Shown: positions 11,362 through 22,378, counted from the first letter of the stretch. The stretch is DNA of 64,000 nucleotides from Gari tellinella (GCA_922989275.2 OV277864.1:1302001-1366000), one strand, 5' to 3'. Notes: generated by a model not told the origin, from the letters alone. Program-made: numbers and translations.

Positions 11362-11385
11362 AGGAGAATTCTACCATCAACTTAC

Positions 11386-11515
11386 AGATTGGCACAGTCT
11401 TTCCCTGGTTTTTGTCCGCCCAGCCAGCATAGTAACGGTAACATCGAATAACAAGCTCCAAGTCTACACTGTAGGCCACCGAGAATGGCTTGCCATTGTC
11501 CAATGTCTCAAGCTC
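11386..11515 (-). CDS. ALDH2: aldehyde dehydrogenase (ALDH1/2 group), exon 4
   Basis: Minus-strand exon of 130 bp giving 43 codons plus one base. The translation contains [10 protein letters not shown], then [18 protein letters not shown] and GKTVPI, which line up with the LETLDNGKP...RYYAGWADK block of mitochondrial and cytosolic NAD-dependent aldehyde dehydrogenases. This is in the coenzyme-binding domain, ahead of the catalytic cysteine. Upstream of 11515 the minus strand reads TGTGTGTTTCAG (acceptor), and after 11386 it reads GTAAGTTG (donor). The 130-bp length and phase-1 end fit vertebrate ALDH1/2 exon 4 as I recall it. Exon 5 was not found to the left, so the gene leaves the window. 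The symbol is by family; an ALDH1A or ALDH1B1-like paralogue is possible. Confidence 0.93.
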
Positions 11516-11538
11516 CTGAAACACACAGAGCAACAAAA

Positions 11539-11560
11539 GTTAACCCTTTACCCATTTAGC
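11539..11560. repeat. TTAA plus family A-like left end
   Basis: TTAACCCTTTACCCATTTAG matches the start of an A element, but nothing further of the family follows. It sits 23 bp upstream of the exon 4 splice acceptor. Confidence 0.45.
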
Positions 11561-11703
11561 AAGCCTCTATATACAGGACTGCTTATCCACATTGTCCTGA
11601 ATGGGTGCAGAACAAACTTTAATAATCTAAGGACAAATCAGGGGACTGCATGCACATTTGACATAGACATATCTTGACTAAGGTAAATATAATGGTCAAA
11701 TCT

Positions 11704-11949
11704 ATCATTACCCCAGTACCTCATAATTACGCCTTTAATTTATTCTGTCACTGTAGAATTAATTCCAATTTATACAGTTAAGAATATCTATCCAAAGATT
11801 CTTTTTTCATATCCTAGCAGATGGTAGCTTAAAGCAGGCTGAAAGTAAAGCAGAATGTGCCTTAAGGCCCATTCTGCTTTACTTTCAACCTGCTTTAAGT
11901 GGATACCTGTCTTCAAAACTAGAAACAGGCTATTCGGGTAATGGGTTAA
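11704..11949 (+). mobile_element. MITE family A
   Basis: Left end degraded (ATCATTACCCCAG), right end GGGTAATGGG plus TTAA. The hairpin core is at about 11826-11900. Confidence 0.75.
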
Positions 11950-11994
11950 GACAACTAAGCAGTAAGATTTTTTGGGTTTAATATAGGTGACTGC

Positions 11995-12222
11995 TTAACC
12001 CATTACCCCATAGCCTGTTTTCTTGTATTGAAGATAGGTGACCACTTAAAGTAGGTTGAAAGTAATTTTAAGGCACATTCTGCTTTACTTTCAGCCTGCT
12101 TTAATTTACCATCTTCTAGGATGTAGAAAATATTTCCTACAATACATCTTCATATCTGTATAAATTAGAACAATTTTTCTCAGTGGAGGAATAAATTTAA
12201 GGGGAAAAAAGGCATATTTAAC
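11995..12222 (-). mobile_element. MITE family A, core partly deleted
   Basis: TTAA then CCCATTACCCCATAGCC. One hairpin arm has lost about 15 bp (AAAGTAATTTTAAGGCACA). The right end is degraded. Confidence 0.7.
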
Positions 12223-12224
12223 GT

Positions 12225-12300
12225 CTATACTCCATTATCCATAGCCTGTTGTTAGTTTTGGAGATAGATAACAACTTAAATAAGGATGAAAGTACAACAA
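12225..12300 (-). mobile_element. MITE family A fragment
   Basis: Left-arm remnant (CATTATCCATAGCCTG to GAAAGTAC). It is followed at once by another A element. Confidence 0.5.
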
Positions 12301-12430
12301 CCCTTTATCCTTCTAGATTTGAAAATAGGTGACTACTTAAAGCATGTTGAAAGTAAAGCAGAATGTGCCTTAAGGCACATTCTGCTTTACTTTCAGCCTG
12401 CTTTAAGCTACCACCTGATAGAATAAAGAA
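12301..12430 (-). mobile_element. MITE family A, left part of a split copy
   Basis: Left arm and complete hairpin core (12350-12412). The sequence breaks at AGAATAAAGA, where two pearl-like elements are inserted. The rest of this copy resumes at 15042 and ends at TTAA 15145-15148. Confidence 0.75.
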
Positions 12431-13669
12431 GAGGGCCTGAAGGCCCTGATATCGCTCACCTTTTATAATGAAGCCTGATAGCTTTACCTTTGAATTTCAC
12501 CTGTTTTATTCTAAATCCATTCAAATTTGTAGTATAGCATGTACACAACATTGCAATATGACCCATTCTAGTATGTATAGTAGAGTACATCAAAGGCAGA
12601 TAACTAGAGCCCAAATAATACTGAAATGAAGCCTTTTCTAGTATTTCAAAGTATATCAAGGGCAGATAACTCTTGCCACAATGATTTCAACAATAATTGC
12701 ACTCCCTCGCGATCTTATAGCTATATACCTTGTGTGCAATTATTATTAAAATCCATTGAAAATTGTGGCCTCTAGAGTGCAAACACTGTTAAATATGGCA
12801 TTTTCAGCAATTCAAAGGTAGGTAACTCTTGACCTATAAGTCTGATTCCAGCCATAACCGAACTCATCCGAATTACTATGGTTATATACAATCTGAGCAA
12901 GTTTGAGAAAGATTGGATTAAAATTGTGGCCTCTAGAGTGTAAACACCCTTAAATATGGCATTTTCAGCAATTCAAAGGTAGATAACTCTTGACGTACAG
13001 GTCTGATTGCAGCCATAATCAAACTCATCTGAACTCTTCTAGTCATAAACCATCTGATGAAGTTTGAGAAAGATTGGATTAAAATTGTGGCCTCTAGAGT
13101 GTAAACAACCTTAAATATGGTATTTTCAGCAATTTAAAGGTAGATAATTCTTGACCTATCGGTCAGATTGCAACCATAACTCAACTCATATAATCATATA
13201 CCATCTGATAAAGTTTGAGAAAGATTGGATTAAAATGGTGGCCTCTAGAGAGTAAACAACCTTAAATATGGCATTTTCAGCAATTTAAAGGTAGATGACT
13301 CTTGACCTATCGGTCAGATTCCAACTATAATCGAACTTATCTGAACTCTTGCAGTTATATATAATCTGAGCAAGATTGGGAAAGATTGAATTAAAATTGT
13401 CGTCTCTAGAGTGTAAACACTGTTAAATAATGCATTTTCAGCAATTCAAAGGTGGATAACTCTTGACCTATATGTCCAATATCAACCATAATCAAACTCA
13501 TCCGAACTCTTATGGTAATATACAATCTAAGTAAGTTACAGAAAGATTGGATAAAAATTGTGGCCTCTAGAGTGTAAACACCAAAATTGTTGACGACGGA
13601 CGACGAACGACGGACGCCGGACATTCAAGGATTGCAAAAGCTCACCCTGAGCTAGCTCAGGTGAGCTAA
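12431..13669. mobile_element. pearl/Helentron-like element E2
   Basis: 5' hairpin AGGGCCTGAAGGCCCT, then TATCGCTCACCT. About six tandem units of about 142 bp carry GCCTCTAGAGTGTAAACA and TTTTCAGCAATTCAAAGGTA. A GACGACGGACGACGAACGAC tail and a terminal hairpin (GCTCACCCTGAGC...GGTGAGC) end at GAGCTA. It is joined without a gap to element E3. Confidence 0.8.
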
Positions 13670-15041
13670 ACAAGAGCACCGCAAGCCGGGCACATTATAC
13701 GCCCGTCAAATCGATCTTAGAATGTAGTCATACCAAAACCCTATCAAGGTAAAAACAAAAGGGGAAGAACCCTGAAAGTTAGGGGTCATATACTGACCAA
13801 GTTTCAAAAGGATGGGAATAAATTTGTTTGAGAAAGAGAGCTACAAACAAAAAATGCCCGTTTTTGACGATAAAAGGGGCATAACTCTTGAATGTCAGGG
13901 GCAATCTTGCTGGTTATGGAGCTTGACCGAGACATTATGGTCATACACATGCTGACAAAGTTTCAAAAGGATTGGAATAAATTTATTTGAGTTAGAGAGC
14001 AGACAAACTAAAAAAAGCCTGTTTGACAAAATAAGGGGCATAACTCTTGAATGTCTGGGGCAATCCTGCTGGTTATAGAACATAACCGAGACATTATGGT
14101 AATACACATGCTGACCAAGTTTCAAAAGGATTGGAATAAATTTTTTTAGACAAACTAAAAAATGCCCGTTTTAGATGAAAAAAGGGGCATAACTCTTGAC
14201 TGTCTGTGACGATCTTGCTGGTTATGAAACATAACCGAGACATTATGGTCATACACATGCTGACAAAGTTTCAAAAGGCCTGAAATAAATTTGTTTGAGT
14301 TAGAGAGCGGACAAACTAAAATATGCCCGTTTTTTACGAAAAAAGGGGCATAACTCTTGAATGCCTGGTGCAATCCTGCTTGTTATCGAACTTGACAGAG
14401 ACATTATGGTCATACACATGCTGACCAAGTTTCAAAAGGATTAAAATAAATGTGTTTGAGTTATAGAGCAGACAAACTAAAATATGCCCGTTTTTTACGA
14501 AAAAAGGGGCATAACTCTTGAATGTCTGGGGCAATCCTGCTGGTTATCGAACTTGACCAAGATATTATGGTCATACACATGCTGACCAAGTTTCAAAAGG
14601 ATTAAAATAAATTTGTTTGAGTTAGAGAGCGGACAAACTAAAATATGCCCGTTTTTTACGAAAAAAGGGGCATAACTCTTGAATGTCTAGGGCAATCCTG
14701 CTGGTTATCGAACTTGACCGAGATATTATGGTCATACACATGCTGACAAAGTTTGAAAAGGATTAAAAAACATTTGTTTGAGTTAGAGAGCGGACAAACT
14801 AATATGCCCGTTTTTGACAAAAAAGGGGCATAACTCTTGAATGTCTGGGTCAATCTTGCTGGTTATCGAACTTGACCGAGATATTATGGTCATACACGTT
14901 CTGACCAAGTTTCAAAAGGATTAGACTAAATTTGTTTGAGTTACAGAGCGGACATGAAAAAGTTAACGGACGGACGGACGGACGGACGGACAGACGGACA
15001 GCGCCACGACATAATACGTCCCGTCTGAAGACGGGCGTATA
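13670..15041. mobile_element. pearl/Helentron-like element E3
   Basis: Starts ACAAGAGCACC. Perfect 12-bp subterminal inverted repeat TATACGCCCGTC / GACGGGCGTATA near the two ends. Eight tandem units of about 157 bp carry GGGGCATAACTCTTGAATG and GGTCATACACATGCTGACCA. (ACGG)n tail at 14970-14995 and a terminal hairpin. It belongs to a different subfamily from E1/E2. Open frames inside the units are by-products of the repeat. Confidence 0.85.
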
Positions 15042-15148
15042 AAAATCCTAATTATACATATTCATGACTGTATAAATTGGAACTATTTTCTTCAGCGGAG
15101 GGTTTAACTGAATGCGCTAAAAGGCGCTTCTATGAGGTAAAGGGTTAA
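15042..15148 (-). mobile_element. MITE family A, right part of the split copy
   Basis: Continues the copy broken at 12430, from ATACATATTCATGACTG to the end GAGGTAAAGGG plus TTAA. Confidence 0.75.
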
Positions 15149-15285
15149 GGCGCATGTTGCTTTACTTTCAGACTGCTTTATGCTACCATCTGTTCCGATA
15201 TAGAAAATATTTAGGATGCATCTTTATGACTGTATGGCTTTTCCTTCAGTAGACTGCAGGAATAAATTAAATGTATAAAAAACTT
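15149..15285 (-). mobile_element. MITE family A fragment
   Basis: Starts in the second hairpin arm (GCGCATGTTGCTTTAC) and runs through the right arm. The left arm is missing. Confidence 0.6.
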
Positions 15286-15402
15286 CAATAATCTGTGAAG
15301 TACAGGGTGTAAAGCTGTTAAAGGTTTCTTCCTGTCAGGTTTCAAGGAAAACCATCCAACTGAAAACTTTTTTTCTATGCATGTAGTTCATATCTGTGTC
15401 AT

Positions 15403-15712
15403 TGCATGACCTTGATTTGATTTGTTTGATTTGTTTTGATTTTACGTCGCTTTCAACAGTATTTCAGTCATATCGCGACGTCCAGCTAATGACAGGTGGA
15501 GGAAGACCCCAGAAGCCTTTTATACACTGTTTCAGGCACAAATCGGCAACTGGGTAGAACCACCGACCTTCCGCAAGCCAGCTGGAAGGCTTCCCCACAT
15601 GAAAAATCCGAACGACCCTACTGGGATTCGAACTCACAGCGGCGAGGAGCTTAGTGATGTAAGTCACAGTGACTATACCACTAGGCCATGGAGGCCCCCT
15701 GCATGACCTTGA
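15403..15712 (-). mobile_element. tRNA-derived SINE, full length, with TSD
   Basis: Read on the minus strand, the head has a pol III A-box-like GGCCTAGTGGTAT (15676-15688) and a B box GAGTTCGAATCCC (15623-15635). Next comes a body with GTTGCCGATTTGTGCCTG, then a tail of TCAAAACAAATC repeats at 15416-15440. A 13-bp direct repeat TGCATGACCTTGA flanks it (15403-15415, 15700-15712), the mark of LINE-mediated insertion. A second copy of the family is at 57299. Confidence 0.88.
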
Positions 15713-15743
15713 ATTTTGCATCTTATTCTGCAAATACAATCCT

Positions 15744-16002
15744 TTAACCCATTACTCGATAGCCTGTTTCTGATTTTGAAGATTGGTGACTATACTTAAA
15801 GCAGGTTGAAAGTAAAGCAGAATGCGCCTTAAGGCGCATTCTGCTTTACTTTCATTTCAATCTGCTTTAATCAACCATCTGCTAGAATGTAGAAAATGTT
15901 TCTTATCTTACATATTCATAACTGTATAAATTGGAACTATTTCCTTCAATGAAGAAATAAATGAAAGGCGTAGAAAGGCTTATTTATTGGGTAATGGGTT
16001 AA
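15744..16002 (-). mobile_element. MITE family A, complete
   Basis: TTAA at both ends and ends CCCATTACTCGATAGCC / TTGGGTAATGGG. Perfect hairpin centre GCGCCTTAAGGCGC at about 15827. Confidence 0.85.
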
Positions 16003-16255
16003 AACATACACATTCTGCTTAACATTTCTTCTTGGTCTAAGCTGCTAGCATAAATCCATTTTATTATCAATGATAGAGTGCATGGGGTACGTATTACCAC
16101 ATAGCTTGCAATATTTCCCTCATATAATTCGATCAGCCAGAACACATAACCAACATGCATGAAGTTGTAAAATTGCAATAAACATATCTTTAAGTTGAAC
16201 TTATATAAGTCAGCAACCACTGAAGAAATATCTAGAAAGTCAGATAGCTGCTTAA

Positions 16256-16303
16256 TGCAGAACAAAAATAATGCAGAAAGCTCCTGCTTTCTGCATTATT
16301 TTG
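16256..16303. repeat. palindrome family I
   Basis: Hairpin with arms CAGAACAAAAATAATGCAG and CTGCATTATTTTGTTCTG around AAAGCTCCTGCTTT. The following half (16345-16382) looks like a stray A-core arm. Confidence 0.6.
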
Positions 16304-16461
16304 TTCTGAATTCAGATATCATCCTTCTAAAAGGCTATTCACTGGTATGTGCATTCTGCTTTACTTTCAGCCTGTTTTAATACATGTTTGTACCAGACAA
16401 TTTTATTATTGATTAGATTGATGTAGATTATCATCCAGCAGTCTGATATCTGGTTGTACTC

Positions 16462-16685
16462 TTAATCTTTATAATGCTAAGCATGACTTGCCTTACATTT
16501 GCAAACAGTCTGGATCCAGATCAGATGTCGCGTAACGGCTTAGTACGCTGCATTTGAGTGGGATATTAACTGTTTGTCACTTGTTTTCAACTTTTCGTCT
16601 GTTTCAAAAGCATAAAAATTAATTTTAAGTTTTTGAGCTGACAATACATTTGAAGCAGACGACAATTCAGCATGATAAGGGTTAG
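16462..16685 (-). mobile_element. MITE family B, degraded
   Basis: Left TTAA. Core arms GCAAACAGTCTGGATCCAGA and TATTAACTGTTTGTC pair imperfectly. The right part has AAGCAGACGACAATTCAGCA. Confidence 0.6.
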
Positions 16686-16803
16686 ATTACAAGGTTTTAT
16701 ACAAGTAAACTGATAAAATGGATGAGAAGTAAAACTTTCATAAACTATCTTTAATCCTGCTATCCTTATAATTTAAAGAAATAATATTATGTTCTAGCTT
16801 TGT

Positions 16804-17055
16804 TTAACCCATTCCCCCCATAAAAACGCCTTTTTACACCTTTTATTTTATTCATACCCTGAAGAAAATAATTCCAATTTATACAGTCATTAATATGTAT
16901 CATAAGAAAAAAATTCTATATTCTAGCAGATGGTAGCTTAGCAGGCTGAAAGTAAAGCAGAATGCGCCCTAAGGCGCATTCTGCTATACTTTCATCCTGC
17001 TTTAAGTGGTCACCTATCTTCAATACAAGAAACAGGCTATGGGGTAATGGGTTAA
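16804..17055 (+). mobile_element. MITE family A, complete
   Basis: TTAA at both ends, ends CCCATTCCCCCCATAAA and TATGGGGTAATGGG. Hairpin centre GCGCCCTAAGGCGC. Confidence 0.85.
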
Positions 17056-17520
17056 TGGTATTTTACAATGGGTTGAGTTGTGATGCATAGGATTTGACCA
17101 GGGTAGCACAATGACCAAGACTTGAAAAATACCATTTATTTTTATCATAACATGACACTAGACAAGATTTAAAGAAATTCGTTAGAAAAGAAATCAAATG
17201 TTTCATACTTATTTCCTCAGCGGATGCAGTTTTCAGACCGAATAACTTTTTATCGAGGCTTTTAAAAGAATCTATCACCCAACAGCAAATTTAAGTACAG
17301 CAGAGAATTTCGACACTCAGTTACTTGGCATCCAATCTGGATCCAATCTGCTTATAAATAGCAAATAGAATACACCCACTGACCAAATTGGCAGAGGCTA
17401 CCGTACGCCAATACATTCAGACACATGCATGCACCACACTGGCACTATATGACCATTCTTTGTGTCACATACTGTAAAACACAACTCAAACAAATCAAAC
17501 ATACAAATCATCTTGAAAAG
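17056..17520. other. intronic sequence, no feature seen
   Basis: A lone B-like fragment (CATCCAATCTGGATCCAATC) lies at 17328-17348; otherwise no repeat or exon signal is visible. Confidence 0.35.
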
Positions 17521-17526
17521 TAGTGG

Positions 17527-18264
17527 CAGGCCTGCCATAAGTTGATAAAACAAGAGGCCCAGAGGGCCACATTTCGCTCACCTGAGACATTGTACCATAG
17601 AAGCTGACTGGGCAAGACAACATTTTGATACAGCTGATATAACTGATAAGCCCCAGGGCGGGGCCATCTTTGGCCCCAGGGTCAAAATTTGAACAATCTT
17701 GCTAGAAAATCATTAGGTAATGATACAAACCAAATATCAAAGGTCTGGGCCTTTGGGTTTCTGAGAAGAAGATTTTTTAAGATTTTCTTATGCATTAAAA
17801 GTTGTCTCTACGGTCATGTTAGAAAACCTGGTCCCACAGCAAGGGGAATAACTCTAGCCAAAATCTTTGAACAAGATTTCGTTCCCCCTTGTCACTGATG
17901 CTTCTGACAAAGTTTGGTTGAAATCGGGTCAGTGGTTTCTGAGGAGATGTTGTTTGAAAATGTGGACGGACGACGGCGGACGGCAGCCGGACGGTGGACG
18001 ACGGACAAAAAGCGATCACAATAGCTCATCCTGAGCCTTTGATTCAGGTGAGCTAAAAATCCTAAGATTTCAATTTTTCAAGCCTGATTTTCCTGATTAT
18101 ACCTTTAACTAGTTTTTAAGACACGTGAAGCTTAAAGCAGGTTGAAAGTAAAGCAGAATGCGCCTTAAGGCGCATTCTGCTTTACTTTCAGCCTGTTTTA
18201 AGCTTCAATCTTTTGGAATAAAAATCTGAAGATTTCGGAAAAATCCGGAGAAATGGCAGCACTG
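17527..18264. mobile_element. hAT-like element family F, split by a pearl element
   Basis: Ends CAGGCCTGCCATAAGTT and ATGGCAGCACTG. Outside are TAGTGG and TAGTCA, a decayed 6-bp repeat. It contains the A-type hairpin (18138-18200) and is interrupted near its left end by E4. Confidence 0.75.
17550..18055. mobile_element. pearl/Helentron-like element E4, short
   Basis: Starts ACAAGAGGCCCAGAGGGCC, then CGCTCACCTGAG. Only about one core unit (GCCCCAGGGTCAAAATTTGA). Tail GGACGGACGACGGCGGACGG and terminal hairpin ending GGTGAGCTA. Inserted in F between A residues. Confidence 0.8.
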
Positions 18265-19121
18265 TAGTCATAAAATGTGTGTTTCCTGCATACCTATGGA
18301 TTGAATTATTTAAAGTTCTCAATCTCTTAGCCAGGGTTTAACACTGAATTACAGCTAAAAGTTTGGACAAAGACTGAACTAACTTCTGGCAGCATTTTCA
18401 GCAGAAATCATTTACTAAGTGTTGACAGTAAAAACATACACTTTGTTTATGGTCCTTACCTAATTGGATCGATAATTAAGATAATTAAGAAAGCCAATTC
18501 AGGAAGGAAGCACTATTGCATGTTGAAGTAGATAGACCGAAAAGCTTTTCAGGATGTAACTAGTTTCTTGATTACATTTAAGTATGATAGCAGTGTGGAT
18601 CAGCAGATATGAATATAAAGTTTAAGTCATAAAGAAAATGAGCACTAAAATATCCCACACAAAGCGTAGACCATTAGATACGATCGCATTGTTTAGTAGG
18701 GATGGGTATTGCCAGAAATTTTGTATCGCAATATATTGCGATATATTCCATCACTGTATTGCAATATGTATTGCATGTTATTAAAATGAATTAAAACGAT
18801 CAATATCTTGAGTGAATATGTTCAGACTGGGACAAAGTTCTTACAGATTTTTTTAAGTTGAGAAATCGTTTCTGAAATGTTACCTAAACACTTCAGTATT
18901 TGTTACACATTTGTTGGAAAGAACATTAATTTTTCATTCAGAAAAACTTTTTTGATTTTTGTAAAGATATAAAATCTGGTATGCACACTGATTTAGCAAT
19001 ACACTGTGCTAAATACACAAGAAAGGTCGTATAAAAAAAGCAATCAGACTGCAGACCTTGGTGAGACACCGCGTAATGGGTCTACACTCTTGGCGAATGT
19101 CGACTTAATTAGAGACTAGAC
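18265..19121. other. intronic sequence with a degraded repeat
   Basis: Mostly featureless. At 18695-18775 there is a self-complementary stretch around ATCGCAATATATTGCGAT, probably the remains of an old transposon end. Confidence 0.4.
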
Positions 19122-19372
19122 TTAACCCTTTCCCCCATAGAAGCGCCTTTTAGCGCATTAAGTTTATTCCTTCACTGAAGAAAATAGTTCCAATTTATAC
19201 AGTCATAAATATGTATCATACAAAATATTTTCTATATTCTAGCAGATGGTAGCTTAAAGCAGGCTGAAAGTAAAGCAGAATGCGCTTAAGGCACATTCTG
19301 CTTTACTTTCAACCTGCTTTAAGTGGACACCTATATTCAATACTGGAAACAGGCTATGTGGGAAAGGGTTAA
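19122..19372 (+). mobile_element. MITE family A, complete
   Basis: TTAA at both ends, ends CCCTTTCCCCCATAG and TGTGGGAAAGGG. Hairpin core at about 19256-19322. Confidence 0.85.
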
Positions 19373-19440
19373 ATAGAGTAACTCGACATCTCACAAGGTT
19401 CAACACTTTTTGCTAATGCCTACTTTAGGGGACGCTAGAC

Positions 19441-19684
19441 TTAACCCATTACCCGATAAATATGCCTTTTTACGCCTTTAATTTATTCCTCTATTGAAGA
19501 AAAAAGTTCAAATTTGTACAGTTCTGAATATGCCACCAAAAAAAAAATATTCTATATACTAACAGATGATTGCTTAAAGCAGGCTGAAAGTGAAGCAGAA
19601 TGTGCCATTCTGCTTTACTTTCAACCTACTTTAGGTATTAACCTATTTTCAAAACTAGTAACAGGCTATGGGTTAATGGGTTAA
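19441..19684 (+). mobile_element. MITE family A, hairpin tip deleted
   Basis: TTAA at both ends. The hairpin lacks its central CTTAAG (AGCAGAATGTGCCATTCTGCT). Confidence 0.85.
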
Positions 19685-19776
19685 ATGAGTTAACTTTTTC
19701 CTCCACAAAATTGTGCCTTGGTTAGCCTTTTATCTTTTCTACACAACCATCACAAATAAATATTTATGCATGGTGT

Positions 19777-19908
19777 TTAACCTATACTACCCCATAGATA
19801 TGCATGATCAGAAACTGCATCATGCAGCATCATAAAGTGGAACTATTTTCTTCAGTGGAAGAATAAATCAAATGCTTAAAAAGGTGTATCTATTGAGTAA
19901 TGGTTTAA
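19777..19908 (-). mobile_element. MITE family A deletion derivative
   Basis: Both A ends and TTAA are present, but the entire palindrome is missing. A different small palindrome (GAAACTGCATCATGCAGC) remains. Confidence 0.6.
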
Positions 19909-20151
19909 GGGATAATCTAGGTATCCTGCATCGCCCTCTTTCAAGTAGTTACGTGCAGCTGCACTGTCAGTAATTGTTTTTCATAAATAAATTTTTACAC
20001 TAGTGTAGTCATTACAGCACATTTTAAAATAGGTAGAAAACAACACCTATACCACCTCTCATAAACAGATACTCCTCTATCATGCTTAAAGGATATTACA
20101 TAATATATTATAGTATACATTTTATATTGTATAGATCTACTGTTCAAAGAC

Positions 20152-20225
20152 TTTTGCAAACAGTTTGGATCTTGATGAGATGCCAAGTTACTTGGCATCT
20201 CATCTAGATCCAAACTGTTTGACAC
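20152..20225. repeat. B-type palindrome without clear ends
   Basis: Arms TTTGCAAACAGTTTGGATC and GATCCAAACTGTTTGAC around GCCAAGTTACTTGGC. TTAA ends are not evident. Confidence 0.6.
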
Positions 20226-20382
20226 CCAGACTATATATATGCTTTAGCAGCAATTGGGAAGGAATCAGTTTTAAGGTCATTCTCAGAAAGATAGTAACTT
20301 GTTTACAGCCATTTTCTTTGTTTGGTTACAAAAACAACTTGTTTTGCACGTCCTACCCGAATTCAGCTCTCAACGGTAAACT

Positions 20383-20590
20383 GTAACTCTTTGCATGCTG
20401 GGTAAATTTATTGTCTGCCAAAACTGTTGTCTCAAACTGTTCTAAAAATAGAATTTCTAAATTTCTTTTAAAAATAGGGTCAAAGTGTCAAACAGTTTGG
20501 ATGCTATTGAGACCCCTAGCAATGCAGCATCTCATTTGGCTCCAAACTGTTTGCAAAGGTAATATCTGCTGCTTGCATGGAAGGTTTTAA
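20383..20590 (+). mobile_element. MITE family B, degraded ends
   Basis: Left end CTCTTTGCATGCTGGG, preceded by GTAA in place of TTAA. Core at about 20487-20555 with mismatches. Right end GCTTGCATGGAAGG followed by TTTTAA. Confidence 0.65.
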
Positions 20591-20932
20591 TTCCATTTCA
20601 GAATTACAGAGAACTGCAAATTTTTAATACTTATCTCTAATACTGAGAGAAATCAGAAGTTTAGAACCTGATCAATAGCCAGGTTACCATGCATATAATC
20701 TGGATCCTTACAGTGTGCCAAAGTCAATTGTATCTTGTTTTAAATTGTTAAGGGTTTTCTGTGTGAATATTTTAGGGTTATATTACCTGTGCAGGGCGAT
20801 AATAGACCTAAGCAGTGTAATCATTTACAGAACATTGACTTTACACAAAGAGCTCAACGTTAGAAGTCTTCACCCCTTTCCTCAATAACCATCTCTGCAA
20901 AACATTCTGTAACCTACTGATATCCAATAGCA
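20591..20932. other. intronic sequence, no clear feature
   Basis: Weak B-like arms near 20668-20715 (TTAGAACCTGATCAATAGCC, AATCTGGATCC). No exon signal. Confidence 0.3.
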
Positions 20933-21186
20933 TTAACCCTTTCCTCCCTGAAATCCAAAATGGACAATTCTAATTTTCAACTTAGTCTAGTCCATTTTTG
21001 ACTTTTTAGTGTTGGTTTTTACAAAATATGTAAAAATGACAAACAGTGTAGACCCTGATCAGAGGGCTCCTTAAGGAGCCCTCTGATCAGGGTCTCATTG
21101 TTTGCAAACAAAACAAGTGTACTTCTCACAAGTATGCTGTTTGCAAATCACACATACATATGTGTGACTATGTATCAAAGAGTTAA
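20933..21186 (-). mobile_element. MITE family C, complete
   Basis: TTAA at both ends. Left end CCCTTTCCTCCCTGAAATC. Perfect inner palindrome CCCTGATCAGAGGGCTCCTT and complement, with CTTAAG at the centre (about 21073). The right TTAA 21183-21186 is followed directly by a short A end. Confidence 0.85.
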
Positions 21187-21211
21187 ACCATTTCCCCCCT
21201 ACTGATAGCAT

Positions 21212-21458
21212 TTAGCCCTTTTCCCCATAATATGCCCTTTTACGCCCCTTTAATTCATTCCCCAACTGTGGAAAATAGTCCTCTTTTATACAGCCATGAC
21301 TATACACCATAGGAAATACTTTCCTAGCATATGGTAGCTTAAAGCCAGTTGAAAGTAAAGCAGAATGTGCCTTCAGGTGCATTCTGCTTTACTTTCAACC
21401 TGCTTTAAGTGGTCACTGTTTTCAAAACTAGAAACAGGCTATAGAATAATGGGTTATC
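21212..21458 (+). mobile_element. MITE family A
   Basis: Ends TTAGCCCTTTTCCCCATAA and GAATAATGGGTTAT, both TTAA sites being one base off. Hairpin core at about 21336-21410. Confidence 0.75.
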
Positions 21459-21873
21459 TTAAAGTGCTTTTTTTTTACATTGATGATCAAGCAATTTACG
21501 TGAAATACTTCTAACAACCAAATATTAAAGTATTTGTTGTAAAATCATAAGTATTTTTATATTATTTTTTATATTATTAGTTAAACTTGTATAGATGCAA
21601 AATAAATCAGCATCTGATCAGCATTCTGGAACAAAACTGTTTGTCTCTTGAATTGTATTGTCAGAAACATACAGAGGAACTTGTGAATTTCAGAATTTGA
21701 ACTGATGACAACTCTGAAGCAGATAAAAACTTATTTGAAATGTTTCAAGGACAGATGAAGAAGATCTGAGTCAGTGTCCTACATTGAAGAGATGATGAGA
21801 TAAAACTACTGAAACTTGATTTATTTTGTCTGTGCTTCAGGAGCAGTCTGATCGGAGTCTAGCTATACTGTTT
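21459..21873. other. intronic sequence, no feature seen
   Basis: AT-rich, with a B-like fragment (CATCTGATCAGCATTCTGGA) at 21612. No exon signal. Confidence 0.3.
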
Positions 21874-22103
21874 TTAACCCATTAACCCATAAAAACGCCT
21901 TTTTACACCTTTGATTTACTCATCCACTGAGGGAAATAGTTTAATATATACAATTATTAATATGAATCATAAGAAATATTTTTTATATTATTCCAGATGG
22001 TAGCTTAAAGCAGGCTGAAAGTAAAGCAGAATGTGCCTTAAGGCCTGCTTTAAGTAATCAACTGTCATAAAAACTAGAAACATACTATAGTGTAATGGGT
22101 TAA
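21874..22103 (+). mobile_element. MITE family A, one hairpin arm shortened
   Basis: TTAA and ends CCCATTAACCCATAAA / AGTGTAATGGG. The second half of the core is deleted (GTGCCTTAAGGCCTGC). Confidence 0.8.
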
Positions 22104-22348
22104 AAAGCAAAAATACACATATGTATATGCTAAGAGCAGGAGATTTAGGGTCATAAATCCCGTCTGTGCCATGATGCGTGCAAAGCTCTAATATAACCTA
22201 TTACCAGAACCCCATAACTCAAAATATGCTGATGTAATTAGTTCACCTTCAAAAAGGCTTCAACACATACAGATACAGACAAGTTTATGGGCCCATACAT
22301 TGAAAGAAGAAAAAAGATCTTCTATTCTAAGGCATTTGGCTGCTAAAT
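22104..22348. other. intronic sequence, no feature seen
   Basis: No repeat arm or exon-like frame could be recognised. Confidence 0.3.
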
Positions 22349-22378
22349 GCAGGACAAAATGTGATGCAGAAAGCTCCA
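22349..22378. repeat. palindrome family I, left half
   Basis: AATGCAGGACAAAATGTGAT followed by GCAGAAAGCTCC, cut by the A element at 22379. The partner ending TTTTGTCCTG resumes at 22868-22878. Confidence 0.55.

Noticed and set aside
1..11385. ALDH exon 5 (region around GQIIPWNFP)
   Set aside because: Looked for on the minus strand and not found by eye; the stretch appears to be intron filled with repeats. A TBLASTN search would settle it.
13895..14853. Several similar minus-strand frames (HVYDHNVSVKF..QQDCPRHSRVMPL) resembling a repeated protein
   Set aside because: They are translations of the 157-bp tandem units of pearl element E3; each stops at the unit boundary and no start, splice or domain signal exists.
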